In this document: piece by piece, positions 1 to 12,224 of the stretch
Numbering within the stretch: position 1 is the first letter of the stretch
How the letters are laid out: every line of letters starts with the position of its first letter
Assembly: GCF_016906535.1 (NCBI RefSeq)
Contig: NC_057373.1
Span: forward strand, 3,472,001-3,536,000
Source of the DNA: Rhizoctonia solani
Lineage: Eukaryota > Basidiomycota > Agaricomycetes > Cantharellales > Ceratobasidiaceae
DNA length: 64,000 nt
Reading direction: 5' to 3'
Translations under genes and position numbers: made by a program
Notes under the pieces: model-generated
Databases searched by the model: none
What the model saw: only the letters and a program-made list of their open reading frames with translations
Told to the model about the DNA's origin: nothing

Positions 1-3000
1 CGAGGTGTCGGGCCAGGGGCGGTATATTTTGGTCATTCCGTCCATCGACCGTTTTGTAGTCCCTCCCTCCCTCCCCTTATAGACCCACTGATACTGAAGC
101 GGAAGTATATATAATCCCGCTAAATGAAATGGGCCAAGCTACTTCAGACGGAGAAACATGTGGCTGTGAAGGTTTAAGCGGGGGTGGGTTCTCTTTACTT
201 GCTCTAAAGATCTTAAGAACTTAGGGTTGCGTATATTATACTTGCCCGCGCACTCGGGGAAGAACTCCGACTCTGTAATTCGCCTGATGGAATCCTTTGC
301 TTTCATTAATAAGAACATCAAAAACTTCCTTTACAATCCCACATGCATATATTCCCGATCGGTTTCCTTGAAGCCGTGGTATCTCAGGCCAATGGCCTAA
401 TTACCATCACCCAACATTTAAAGACCAAATTAAAAGGGGAGGATTCGTTCAAACATCCTTCAATTCATTCGTGTTACGCTTTCAGACATATCTTTATCGG
501 TGAACAGCATTCTCGTGGATTCGCACGAGCTTATTGCTCGACCCCTGGAAGGAATAGTCCTTTGAATACGAATTGGGGGTAAGGCCTCATTAGGAATGAC
601 ACTGCGCGTAACCGTTGTATTCTGGAAATTGAGTACCCCTCTTATGGTTGACGCACAAAAGAACATCTGCCAAAGAATACTGCAATTGCAAAAGTTATGT
701 ACGTCTTAGTTCTGGTTTATAATGGGGTCGGAATCCACCCGGATGCCAGGCGCCCCCGAGGATAATTTCGTTTGGACTAGACGATGAGACCTGTCCACAG
801 AAAATGCACCTTGCCCACCCTCGGATGGTATACGAATCACGTCAATAGCATAATTGGTTCTACTCGACCGTTCCGAACTGAGAAGAGTGGCAACCGGTCA
901 TAAAAGGTAAGAGGATAGTAATTAATGTAGTTCTCGTTCCCCTGTAAAGGCTAAAATGAAACCGAACATACACCCTAGTGGTCGATATCACACGTTCGAA
1001 CTGTCCGATCGCAAGCTTCTCCGGATCCAGCCGTTCGATCATGAATACATGATTTGCTACGCGAGGGGTTTGTCGGTTGTTGACTTTGCACATTGCTAAC
1101 TACCTTTGGAAGGCGTCGTCGGTTAATACCATTTTAACGAAAGTGTCTCATAATATTTGGCATACCGCACCAGTAGACTTACCGTCATTTCTATTATGAC
1201 GAACCGAACAGACTCGGTAATAATCCAAATGTTTCCTCATTTCGTGGATTCAAGACGTGGTCCCCGACCATCCTTCGGCCAACTTTTACGAGCGCTCACG
1301 AGGCACCGGCGGAGGCGCCAATCTACCGGGCTTGTGCCAATCAAGAACGATCTAGATACTGATTGATGCATATGACAGGTCATTCTAGGCAATATGAGGT
1401 TTGACTTGTGATTGATCGAGCATGTTGAGGCACCGCCGAGCCATTAAACTGAGGCATTCTTGTAGTATTTTTTTGCCTGTCACTCATATTAGAACTAAAA
1501 GTTACCATAATTATTCGTTATTCGATTGCACAAGACCATTCAACAACCATCAACAGACCTGGCATCTTACTAAACTCGGTGACGCTTGGTGACGCACTAG
1601 CGGGTACTAGATGCGATTTATGCGAGGTCGAAATTTGTTTATTCGATACCATTCTCTAACCCCCCGTGGGTCCGTTTTCATGCCCGCTATGCCGGAATCC
1701 TGTATCCAATGCTTAAAACGGAAAGTTCTTCACGGTGATGCCATTGTAATACACGCCCCTTTTCGCCCACACCACGGCACTAAATGTAGCCAAATGGACT
1801 CGGGGCTTCTTGTCGATCATATTGACGTTACTGAATAAGCCCAAGGCCTCAATCGATGACGGCGCCACAATGTCCGACCCCCTTCTGTGATACACATTCG
1901 TCTCTTCCAGTGGCTGCTTATAAATCAGCCGCATCTTCTGGGGATTGAATCGGGGTCCCCGTTGTTTATCCAATGAGCAAACGAGAAGTGGCATTCCCTC
2001 CGGCACACCAATAACATCATATCGTCGAACACTTTTCCCACCCTCCGTCCGCGCGGGAGTAAGTGACACTTCATTGCGTAGGGATCAAGTAAGGGTGGTG
2101 ATGGTGGTTTGCCAATTCATCACGCTATGTTACCAAAGCTTTTCAAGCTTCGGATTAATTAGTTTGAAATGCGGAGTGATTCTAAACACCTGCAGTACTT
2201 GCCGCACGTTCCATCTTCTTTAACCGTGCCGCAGGTCGGCACAAACGAGTTGAAATCGACTTTGACATGAGGTTAACCCCTGATCGGTGGTTATCTGGCT
2301 ATATCTGAATTTCTAGTCGACTACACTGTGTGTGGGGTACATACTGCATATAGTGATTAATCAAATGCAGAGCGTTTACAATTTTGCGCGCATGGGTCTT
2401 GATTTGGCGGATGGAGCACGAACTTTGGTTATGGAGCCAGGTACTGTATTGCTCATGAATTGACATAGGCTTGTCATGCCCGAACCGCCGGGACTCCCTG
2501 TAGATGCTTGATCGACGATGACTAATTCTTGAAGGTGTGGCGCTTACAATGACAGATGAAGGTTATTCAAACGAGTGCCCTAGGGCCTAGGTGAGTGCGA
2601 ATCTTAGCGCAATTACTCCCATGTTATATCTGAGTGAATATCAGGTAGATACTGAATTTATTAGTATATAAATATATGGTATAATTGGTTTGTTCTAATT
2701 TGCAAAATATTATCTTCACTGTAACCATCAGCCAGCAAAATCAAGGTCTCTTTAGTATATTCTTCCGAAACTTATTGCCTCGTGTCTGAACAGGCAAAGA
2801 ACCAGTTTTATGGGCCTAATAATAATGTTAAAGAAGTGAAGCTCCAGACTATTGCCCTGTACGAAGGCGTCAAGGATCGCGGAGGTTCCCCCGAGGGGTG
2901 TTCGGGGCGGGTTGGCGGGCGTAGTTGTGGCTAACTGGATCGAGTAGCGACTGACAATGATGCCATGTATTGTTCCTTGCCCAAATGCTCCGAATTAATC

Positions 3001-4901
3001 TACTACTCCCGAAATGCCTAATTGGTGGTGGTAACCGAGCAACATATCCAGCTGCGCATGGCCCTGCCCGAGTACCACATGTGTATCACCAAATGACCGC
3101 ACAATGGTGGCGCATATACTAGAGAGGTAGCTGGCCCAACGGTGTGGTGTGCTCACAAAATTCACACTAACATATTTGTGGTAGTCAAGGGCCAGTCTCC
3201 CTGCTACAGGGGGTTTGGTGCAATTTTGGTGTATGCTTTATTGGTTTATATCACAGTTGGTTCGCAGTGCACACGCTCCGGTCTTTATGCGAAAAGGGAA
3301 CAAGACAATACTGATCAGCATGTAATTGCAGGTCCGGCAATCGGTAATGTCATTGGATGCCACCATGTGTTGGGTGTGCCCGGTGCGTGCATTGATTACA
3401 GACTTGCTGGTTTTCCCTATCACATGTACTTTTTTTCGGTCAAAGTAACAATCTCTTAAGGGCACAATGCATCTGCGTGCGACTGCTAACATGTGCGGGT
3501 TCAATTGTACACTACTGTTCGGAGCTACGTACATTCAAATATTCTATTCAAGTAGCCGGGTGAAAGTGAACAGAGTGTGGAGGCGTGTCAGGGATTCATG
3601 ATCTTAGAAGATCAAAGTCCACGAAGGTTATACCCCGGGTAGTAGATACATATGAAAGATCCGAGGGGTGCTGCAAGATTGAGTGTGTGCACAACAACAG
3701 AAGGGACGGATAGTGTTGGAGTCGGGTTCGCTACGCGCTTATCAATCTCAGTGGTGTGGGTACTGAACATAAAGGAGATAGCTCACATCATTGATCTCCT
3801 GGAATTTTGCGTCCTTGCTTAGTCCTTGCTTAGTTTATCTAAACTTTATTCCTGGAAGGAGTACTCGATCCAGCTAACTGGGGAAACTCATTTATAGGGA
3901 CGAGAGCACCTTTCCGTAATTTCTTCCCCCTTCGTAGGTTCGCACAAGCAATACCAGTAAACAGGCACTTTCATGTTCTAAACAGTGCAAAATTCTATAC
4001 GCATGTCGAACAGGAGGTTTTGGGGTGCTGGTCTGACCAGTGACGGGGACAGAGTCTCGAATCGTGCTCCGCCCGATCTAGCATCATTCGGCAACCAGGG
4101 GCTACCAAGAACCCACGTGGGATTGTATATGCGCTCCACGGTAGGTCTTATCAATTAGAAGAAGACAATAACAAGGGGTATACAGAAGAGCCGTATGAGT
4201 GCCAAGTATGAACTTAACACCAGGGGTTGGGTTGAATTCGGGAGCGTGTTAGTTGTTGGGTTGGGCTCGGAGGCCTATCTTTGTAAACGAGAATGGCAAG
4301 GTGGGTGAGACAAACAAGGTGCTTCGTCCCGATATAGTGACGACCTGTGGCATTCGGTGACAATACTCCGGTCAGGTAAACAAACGGTGAAGGCCGCTAG
4401 CGGAGTACGAAACACAGCGTTATCGCCGGATCCATTTGGGCAACCATACATAGAGTTAACAAATGTTCAATCATCTGGAAGCCAGCAAATATTTGGCCTG
4501 GTGAAGTAGGAAAGACGAAATCTAGCATTTACGCGTTGCACATTGATGGGGTCCTCGCGCACAGGCTGCCTGCCCGCTCATGAGTCCTGTCCCACGCCCT
4601 TTCTCTGATAATTTCAATGAGAAATTCATTTATACCACCAAAGTGTTGTGTTTGAAATGGGCCACGTAGGGGACGAGCATCACACCATATGGGCAATGCA
4701 AGCAGACTTTTCGTGATTTATGCACGCACAGGAGTGTGGTCTGAATCAAGCGCCAAATCCGTGGTTGAGTGGCCCCAATTTCATTGTACAGCCACTGATG
4801 GGTGACTGTTGTTTCGGCGGCGTGCGTGGCTTCGGCACTTACGTTCATTATAAAAGTAGTTTATCTAACATTCCGAACAAGGTCGCTACAACTTTTCGAC
4901 A
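1..4901. other. gene-poor left flank
   Basis: No gene is supported here. The open frames are short (at most about 118 codons), overlap on both strands, show no family motif, and are about as long as expected by chance in 5 kb of this composition. No repeat shared with the rest of the window was seen. It may be old decayed sequence or a long intergenic region. Confidence 0.5.
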
Positions 4902-7900
4902 ATGAGCGTCCTTCGCCAAGATTCTTCAAGATCAAACTCTGTTGCTTCCGATGAACAGGTTCCCATGTCACCACCCAAACCAACCACCCTTCGAAAAAAT
5001 CAGGCAGGCAGTTTGCTATTTCGCTACGTCATAATGTATATTTATGCAGCTTGTATGGTTTAGGCATGTCACCAATGCCGCAAACAAAAGCGGGTGGGTT
5101 GTAAGATTTCGTAGATGAGTTGTCAATAACGGAATTGGACCGGGGCCGACTGTAGAAGTGGTGAGCATAATGACAAAGGCTAATTATCCAAGAAAAAGCT
5201 CCTGAAAGACGATTCTAGTGATGCCCGCCGACCTTGCAAATCATGTGTCCGAGCTCATGCGAACGTGATCGCAAATGCAGTTAAACGGGGCAAACCATTC
5301 CCTGCTCGTCCCGATTGCGTATATGACGGGGATTCCCCGGCAATCTACGACGCAGGAGAGACGGTAGATTTAAACGGTAACAAACTGTCTGCCTTGGTTT
5401 GACTTATTAATTATCACTTGGACAGAGAGGAATGAATTAACGGGCAAAATTCTGCTCACATCGTCTTCTGCAGGCTCAAGTTCAGTCGGTGTGTTATCCA
5501 TACTTTAATGAACAAACTCGTTATGACCGTTTTTAACATTGATTGCAGAAAGAACTCCTCAGTCACCGGGATCTGCCCCAAATTTACCTAATTCACTATT
5601 CGCTCAGATTAACCAGCTAAACCAGAATACACAAGCAACTCCTGCTAGTCTCTTGGATTCGTTATGGTCGACTGACCCTTCATTTAACTTACCATTTGAG
5701 GATATAGGCGGCTACGGCTTTGTGCAACCACGCCTTGAGTCGGGAGCGGCTCCAGAAATGTTGCTGGACCTACCTCCACTCGATCTTGTCTGCAGCTTGT
5801 AGGTTGTTCAGTGACTTTGGCAACTATGTACTCATACTCTGAAGGGTTGACGTATGCTTCGAGAACTGGCCTTTTGCCCGTCATATGATTCATATGCCAA
5901 CATTCAAGCAACGGGTAAAACTCCCTCCCTCGGATCCGAACTTCCCATCCATTGCTCTACTTCATGCCCTATGCGCTTTGGGGGCTGTGTATCTTCCGCA
6001 GCCGGGCGCACCATCTGAAGAAATCCAACCCGGAGAGCCTGTGCGAGGGAATATGTTCCGGACTGATGAACAAATTAGCAAAGTCTTGGAGGGTACGGCT
6101 AGTTTTGGGGAGCATCAAGCTATGGTTGCTCAAATCAAAGCGATGAACGATGCTCGAACCGGGAAGAGGTATGTTTGGGTTAAAGTTTTATGCCCTGGTA
6201 GTAATTTTGCCTATATTAGATTATTAGAGAGTTTACAAAGTCAGTATAGTATTATCGTCAATCAATTAATTGCGGAGGGGACTAAGTAATAAAAATTATA
6301 GCTATGATTATCGTTTGTTGGTGGTATATGATCCATACGCGGTATGATCCCCAAGGATTCTTCATAAAACTGGCAACTGACATCTAGTGATGTAGTTGGG
6401 CCGATCTGTGGATCCTAAGTGGCAACGCGATACGTGAGTTTTTGTATTCCGTTTGAAGAGTTCTCGATTAAGTATTTAGGTCTATCAATTCCGCTGGGGC
6501 TTTGCGGGGCGCGCGGCTACGACGAGATTTTGTGGGGTCCCAACTTCGGGGATAAGTCTTACCCGAATTTCAAGGAAAATGTGTTGCCCCCCACCAGTGA
6601 CTTTATCGAACTTGAGACACGCAAACGAACGTTTTGGATGGCCTTTAGTACGTTTTCACCACTATTCATCAATTTTTATCGGAATCTGGCAACGGCATAT
6701 TGCTAATATCTATATAGTTACAGACCGGACTCATTCATCTGCAACGGCTTGGCCAGCAGCGCTGGACGAATTAGACATTGGCCAGACATTTCCCTACCCC
6801 TTGGAAATTTTTGAGGCCGGGGTGAGTGCTCTTTGACATAGCCACGAGTTGTGGTTGAATTGCTTGATGCTCTGGGTCCTTTGCAGCTTTCTCCTGTCGC
6901 AAATGGTTCGCCACAGAAGTTGAGCACCCCTGACATGTTAACAAATCATCCTCTCGGATTTACCGATGACGGGATTTTGTTCCTCAAGTCGATTGAAGTG
7001 TAAGCAGCTAGGTGTCATAGACGATTCATCACGCGCTAAATTCTAGACTTGCTCGCTTCTTTTCCCATCACCTGCATTTGGTCCAACGGAGTAAAGTTTA
7101 TCACGAGTGACCGTGTTCAACAATCGTGTTCGCACACGATATGTGGATGCCACAAATGTACCTGCTGCTCCAGCTTTCAAAGTGCTGGATGAAACTATCA
7201 CAGCGTATCTCCAGAGCATCCCTCACAGTTTTCAGAATGTGATCACCTCACAGGGCGTGGGACTACGTGCTCCAGCATTGGCCATGCCTCATGTGCAAGT
7301 CTATCATTTTGTTACTGAGAGGAATGCTCATCATTTTTATAGAGCTCGGATATTATTACATGATCCTCATTGTAATCTGGACGATTCAAACGATTTTTCG
7401 ACGCTGCAGTGCCTTTTGGCATCCCGAGCAATTTTAAACATAACTTACCAGCTACAAAGCACATCCATCCAGTTTAAACTGCTCCCCCCAGCGTTTGTTG
7501 TGAGTGGCATCTGTATGCTGATAACCTGTAGACCCCGAATATTGATAATCGTACTTTAGTTTATATGGTCGATTTCTGGAAAAAGTTTGCTTCGCAGCTA
7601 TGCCCAGAGCTTGAAAGTAGCTGACTACCCAAATGCGGTAAGCAGTCTGAGGGTGTAGTCTCAAGTTTTGTGATTCTAAACTGCGTCGCCATAGTTAATA
7701 TTCAGGGAGGAGGTTCGGTTCCTCAGGTAAGTTTGGCAGACCTATTTGCGTGGAAACTATCTAACGGTCACTTCCTTGCATCGAATATTTGGACTATAGT
7801 CATAGTGCCATCCGTCTCGGAGAAAGCCTAGCTATTGGGTTAAGACATGGGTTGGTATTACAAGACTTGATGGATCGAGTAGACAAGATGTACCCTTTGC

Positions 7901-7935
7901 CAGAGGGGGGCACCTGGTCATCTCCGAGGGTGTAA
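4902..7935 (+). CDS. Zn2Cys6 fungal-specific transcription factor
   Basis: Likely a nuclear DNA-binding regulator of the Gal4-type Zn2Cys6 class with a fungal_trans middle region. Exon 1 (from ATG 4902) ends in LRKNQ. The zinc-cluster start ACHQCRKQKR lies at 5064-5093, and the second half RRPCKSCVRAH with a distal Cys (PDCVYD) lies near 5228-5325. The long loop before the last Cys is common in basidiomycete members. Downstream are HMPTFKQRVKLPP and FPSIALLHALCALGAVY (about 5890-5980), LGLCGARGYDEI and LETRKRTFWMAF (about 6497-6645), LDELDIGQTFPYPLE (about 6757) and RTRYVDATNVPAAPAF, spread over many introns. The last exon ends at a TAA at 7933-7935. Intron 1 seems to use a GC donor. The third zinc-binding Cys could not be placed cleanly, so the gene may be partly degraded or my intron 2 is wrong. 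The target genes are unknown. Confidence 0.65.
5004..5063 (+). other. candidate GC-AG intron in the transcription factor gene
   Basis: The coding sequence reads LRKNQ up to 5003 and resumes as ACHQCRKQK at 5064 in the same phase. The 60 nt between start with GCAGGC and end with TTTAG. No GT donor nearby keeps the zinc-cluster frame. The join LRKNQACHQC is the usual start of this family's zinc cluster. Confidence 0.55.
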
Positions 7936-8566
7936 CAGATTATGTCCCCCTTGCATTGTGTCTGCTCCTAGATCATCCTTGGGTATATATCATTACATAT
8001 CATTGTATGCGTTCATTATGAGGTCGACAGCTAGTTCCCAACGTAACAATATGAAATCCATGTGCCTGCGAATCGGGTTACTAGATACGGCCAGATCCGT
8101 TTTCTGTCCTTCTAGTTCTTCAGAGGATTGATCATGAGGCAACCGGCAAGGGTAGGCACCTTTCTGGTGACTCGCTCGGAGCAACCCAACCAAAGGGATA
8201 TTGTGCGGTTGGTTTCGGTATACAATCGGACGCTATCTGCTGATCAACTTGAGCAGTCGGCCGGGGAGACTAGTCTAAATCTTAGCCCCTGGGGTTCTTT
8301 GTGTACCTTTACTTTGCAACGTGTACAGAACGACTTTCGATACCGCTCATATAGGCTGCCTTAGTAAAACAAAGGGACTGGCAAGCACCAGGGAAGGCTC
8401 CAAACGCAAGCCCTCAGACAAGCAGAATTCTGGTTGTGTTCTCTGCGGAGGGGTCGTAATCATTTAATATATAGGCAGCAAAAAGGTTCAACTACTCAAT
8501 CGGAATCGTCGCTTCATGTTAGACAACTTGCAAGATTCTACTTTTCATACAAACGGTACAAAACAG
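7936..8566. other. intergenic, tail-to-tail
   Basis: Lies between the end of the transcription factor and the end of the RNA-repair gene, which converge here. It should hold both 3' UTRs. I see no further coding evidence; the short frames do not show family motifs. Confidence 0.5.
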
Positions 8567-11500
8567 CTACGAAAGTCTTAGCACAGTATTCCACCTCATT
8601 TCCTCTTTACCCCAGTGTTCATTCCCAGTAATGAAATCTGCACGCACCACCTTGCCACGTTGCCGTACTGCCAATTCGGTTTCAACCTTCAAGTAAATGC
8701 CTTCCATGGGACCCGGATAGAACCGAGACTCCTGTTGCACCATTTTTGCGAGGGTGTCATTCGCTGGAATGGCCTTATCGGTACATATAATAGGAGTGAG
8801 TTGTATATTCGTATTGATAAGGGTAGCCTCGAGAGCCCTACGTGAAGCAAACGTGTTCGTTGCCCGATCGAACAAGTCAAATGCGTAGAACAAATCGCCC
8901 AGTTTGGAATAAGAAATGGAATGCGTAGCGGCCATCCATTCTCCATATAGAATATATCGTTCCGGGAAGGCATCATCACGGTCCAGTATCGTGTAGAGGT
9001 CCTGGCGATGAGAAGAGATCCAAGAGTCAAGCTTTCTAAATTGAGGGTGATCATGGGAGTTGACATAATGAGAGCGATTTTGGACCCGCAATTCGCGTAA
9101 TGGTGAGAGCGAGAACCCCAAGTTAGCACCGTCAATTTTTTCAGTGATCACAACGAGTTCACCCGCGCGTATCGGAATGGGAGTGCTAGACGAGGACTTC
9201 TCCATAACATCGTCACTTGTAGCCGCTCCCAAGTCAAGTATATGCGCAGTTCGGGGAAATTTTAAGATTTCTGCCGGACAGACTATTTTGCAAAGGTCAA
9301 TAGCGGCCTCAAAGCTAGTTATGTGCGCAAAGCCTTGAAAACCTTCTAGTTTCCACTCGGAAGGAGGCTGAAATGATCGATTCATAGAAGTCACCGCAGT
9401 GAGGACCCGGGGGCCGGGTGTCAACGTAGGGTGGGACTCACGGTCTTGAGCCCTATCAATGCATAACTGAGGTTTATAATCGAACCAAACAACAATGGGG
9501 TGTTGGGCCCAGGAAGCAAGTTTGATCCACAGCCGACGCTCTTCGGAGGTAGGATTGCATCGGTCCAGAACAGCTCGGGAACCTGTCTGTCCCGCGCGGC
9601 TTATGTCAGTCTCGCAGGTAGCCCTACTCCTAGACTCATCTTGGGAAATAATTCGCCACAAACGACCTGGACTACGTGAACCTCCTGAGTCTTTCCCAAG
9701 AAATCCCCCACGTCGCACAATTTCCTGTGAGAACCAGGACTTTCCAGATCCTGGAAGGCCGCAAAGGACTAGCAAGTCCGTGCCTAAATTTACAGAACCT
9801 TCGATGAGAAGTGGGGTTGGATGCGGCTCTAGCGTACGTGGTAGAAGAAGTTTGTTTCGTTTCCAGAGTGCGCTAACCCAAGTTTCGACGAAACCTTCTT
9901 GATGGGCGGTCTCAATGCTACCTGACCTGATCAAACGAATCGCAGCAATCGCAGCGTTTGCTGACATCGCCGGAGTGGCGTCACTTGTTGCATTCATCGG
10001 GATAGGCCCGAAACCAAACGCTGCAAGGTAGCATGCGGCAACTGTACCTGCCCTACCCTTGCCACCACCACAGTGAATAAGGACAGGCGAACCGCCGGGC
10101 TCATGGATACGTCTCAGAATGATGTCCATTTGCTCTATAGTAGGTGGCTTGTAATTGGGGATTGGGACATATGTATGTCGAACGCGAGCAACAGCAACCT
10201 GGCGAAACCAGGTATCTGGCAATGGTGTCTCCTCCGTTAAAGTCAAAATATGACGAATGCCGATATTCGGAGAAGCTAGAGCAGCGATATCATCCACATT
10301 TCTTGGGGTAGACATCAAAGCCATGTAGAACGGTATTATCCAACCGAAGAACCTAGGCAGCCGATACCCGACATACGTAGAAATCGGTCCCTTAGCAGGA
10401 GAACGGGGAAACAACCCAAGATCCGGGGTTGTTGAGAGTGCGTGTTCACCTATGTCTAGACTCGCTACCACATTGACAATGTCATTGACGTGAGGGGAAG
10501 GTATATCCTTGGCATTATTCATGGATATGACAGTGCTCTTTGGTTTGTGCGGAACCAAAGTTAATACCCGGGTTCGTGAATTCGAAGTTCGCTTTGGCAA
10601 CTGACTCGAGTCAGACTCCTCGTAGATACGTTGCAGATATTGCTTCAGAGGTGCTGGCCAGGGCTGGCAAAGATAACTGCGCAACATAGAGTTCGCGGGT
10701 AGTTCATCAAATTCCCCGCTAGCTGTCTCGTCATTCAATAAACCAGTGATCATGAAAATGGTGCCCCAATCTGTAAATTCGGCAGATCGGCGGAGTTGTT
10801 TGAGGCAGTAAGACGAGATCCGATCAGTTTTGAGGTCCGTCTTTGTGGGATCACAAACGTATAAACTTAGGGCGCTACCAAAGCATAGCATAGCAAGCTT
10901 CCAATGATCGCGTTGAACAGATACGTCTCCCAGACAGACAAATCCTCGTGGGTTCGTTGGCTCAGACATAACCAAGAGTTCTGCGGCAGATTGCGCTAGG
11001 GTAAATTCGTACTGAGCAAGCAAACCGTGTATGAAAGAGGCAAGAAACTCTGTTTGAGAAGAGCTCGTCGAATCAATATTATCAAGCCCAAGGATAGTTT
11101 CGACAATCGCGAGTGATGGGTGGACCCAAATTACGCTACTTGGTCCCTGATCGGAGGGTCAATGGGATGTACCCTGACAGCTGTTGGATGGAGTACAAAA
11201 ACCTACCTTGTCTATCTCGTGTTCATCCACAGATGTCAAGGTAATGTGAAATTGTTTGGGTGGTAGGCCCAGCTGGGCGCGGAATCGTTGGCCTAAGGCC
11301 CACACGACAGTAACCCAATAAACTCCCTTTCGGTTAGTTCCGAGGCCATAAATGACTGGAGATGTGTTTGTTTTTTCTAAGGCGCTATTCAATTGATCTA
11401 GCTTAGGAATGGGGTTTGATTCGCCTAAAGCAAGTGTTCCATTGGAGCGTAGTGCTTGAAGTTCGTGTTTGCTCGCGACTGTTATATGATACTCGCCTCG

Positions 11501-11620
11501 CTTCAACTGTGGATTCGTGTCCCCGTTCTGATCTATCAACGATTGGGTATATTCATTGGCAATTTCGTCGATTTTGGGACCAAAAACCCCAAGGTAGCCT
11601 CGACACATGCGCGTATTCAT
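8567..11620 (-). CDS. multidomain RNA-repair enzyme: 2H phosphodiesterase - phosphatase - kinase - RNA ligase
   Basis: Two exons (11620-11207 and 11146-8567; GT-AG intron of 60 nt, phase 0) give about 997 residues. Residues 1-138 carry two H-x-T motifs (YHITV at 44-48, FHITL at 124-128), the signature of 2H cyclic phosphodiesterases. About 180-300 is helical and unrecognised. About 400-560 is a dual-specificity/tyrosine-phosphatase fold with HCGGGKGRAG (Cys at about 497). About 595-760 is a P-loop kinase with GLPGSGKS (about 601), LDRCNPTSEERR and RAQDRESHPTL, as in polynucleotide kinases. About 800-997 is a covalent nucleotidyltransferase RNA ligase: motif I EKIDG (Lys about 808), then YGEWM, MEGIYLK and KVVRADFI. 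Together these could heal and seal broken RNA: open a 2',3'-cyclic phosphate, remove phosphate, phosphorylate the 5'-OH and ligate. Domain identities are from motifs; the combined reaction is inference. Known fungal tRNA ligase Trl1 has another order (ligase-kinase-phosphodiesterase). Another upstream ATG (11666) is in a different frame. Confidence 0.88.
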
Positions 11621-12224
11621 TTTCAAAAGTGTTCAAGTTGGCCGAGGGATAGTGAGTGGTAGTCATCAACAGAGCTTCTGTTCAACTGACTAGAACCCAC
11701 GTGTGAATCAGTAATGACACACATTCCAACAAATGTGGTCAATTGCGGCCAAACAGTACCCGCCTTTGAATAGCCGAGTATATATAAGACCTGTGTAACT
11801 CAGTGAGCTATGGAAATTTACACCACCAAATAGCTAAATATATTGAGTTCCGGATGAAAACAAAAGAGATTCAACCAAATGTCCAACCGCAATATATGGG
11901 TACAAGCTCGGAACTTTAGTCGAATCTTCCAAACCACACGCTTCATAAGCGCGCTCGTTTGGAGGCTACTTAGTTGCTCAGGCCCCAAAAAGTACAAAGT
12001 CGACGAGTTTTAATGAGTTTTTTTTTATGACAAATAGGTTACTTAAGAGGTTCAACGACATGGCGAATACCATAGGCCTAAATAGTAAAGCTCAGCGTCC
12101 CGGCCAAGTTGGAATATTAAATGAAATCTGAAATCGTTATTTTTCACTGTACACTATACGGCCATACAAAAAAAAAACAATACTGTGTAAGCTCCCCCGG
12201 TCAACACATAAGAGACACCTAATG
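11621..12224. other. intergenic
   Basis: Upstream of the RNA-repair gene and downstream of the dioxygenase gene, both on the minus strand. It should contain the repair gene's promoter. No clear TATA box or coding exon was recognised. Confidence 0.45.

Noticed and set aside
1713..2069. 118-codon minus-strand frame in the gene-poor left flank
   Set aside because: This length is expected by chance in 5 kb, and no family motif or splice context supports it.
9495..9902. 135-codon plus-strand frame inside the RNA-repair gene
   Set aside because: It is antisense to the kinase and phosphatase coding region; its composition mirrors that strand.
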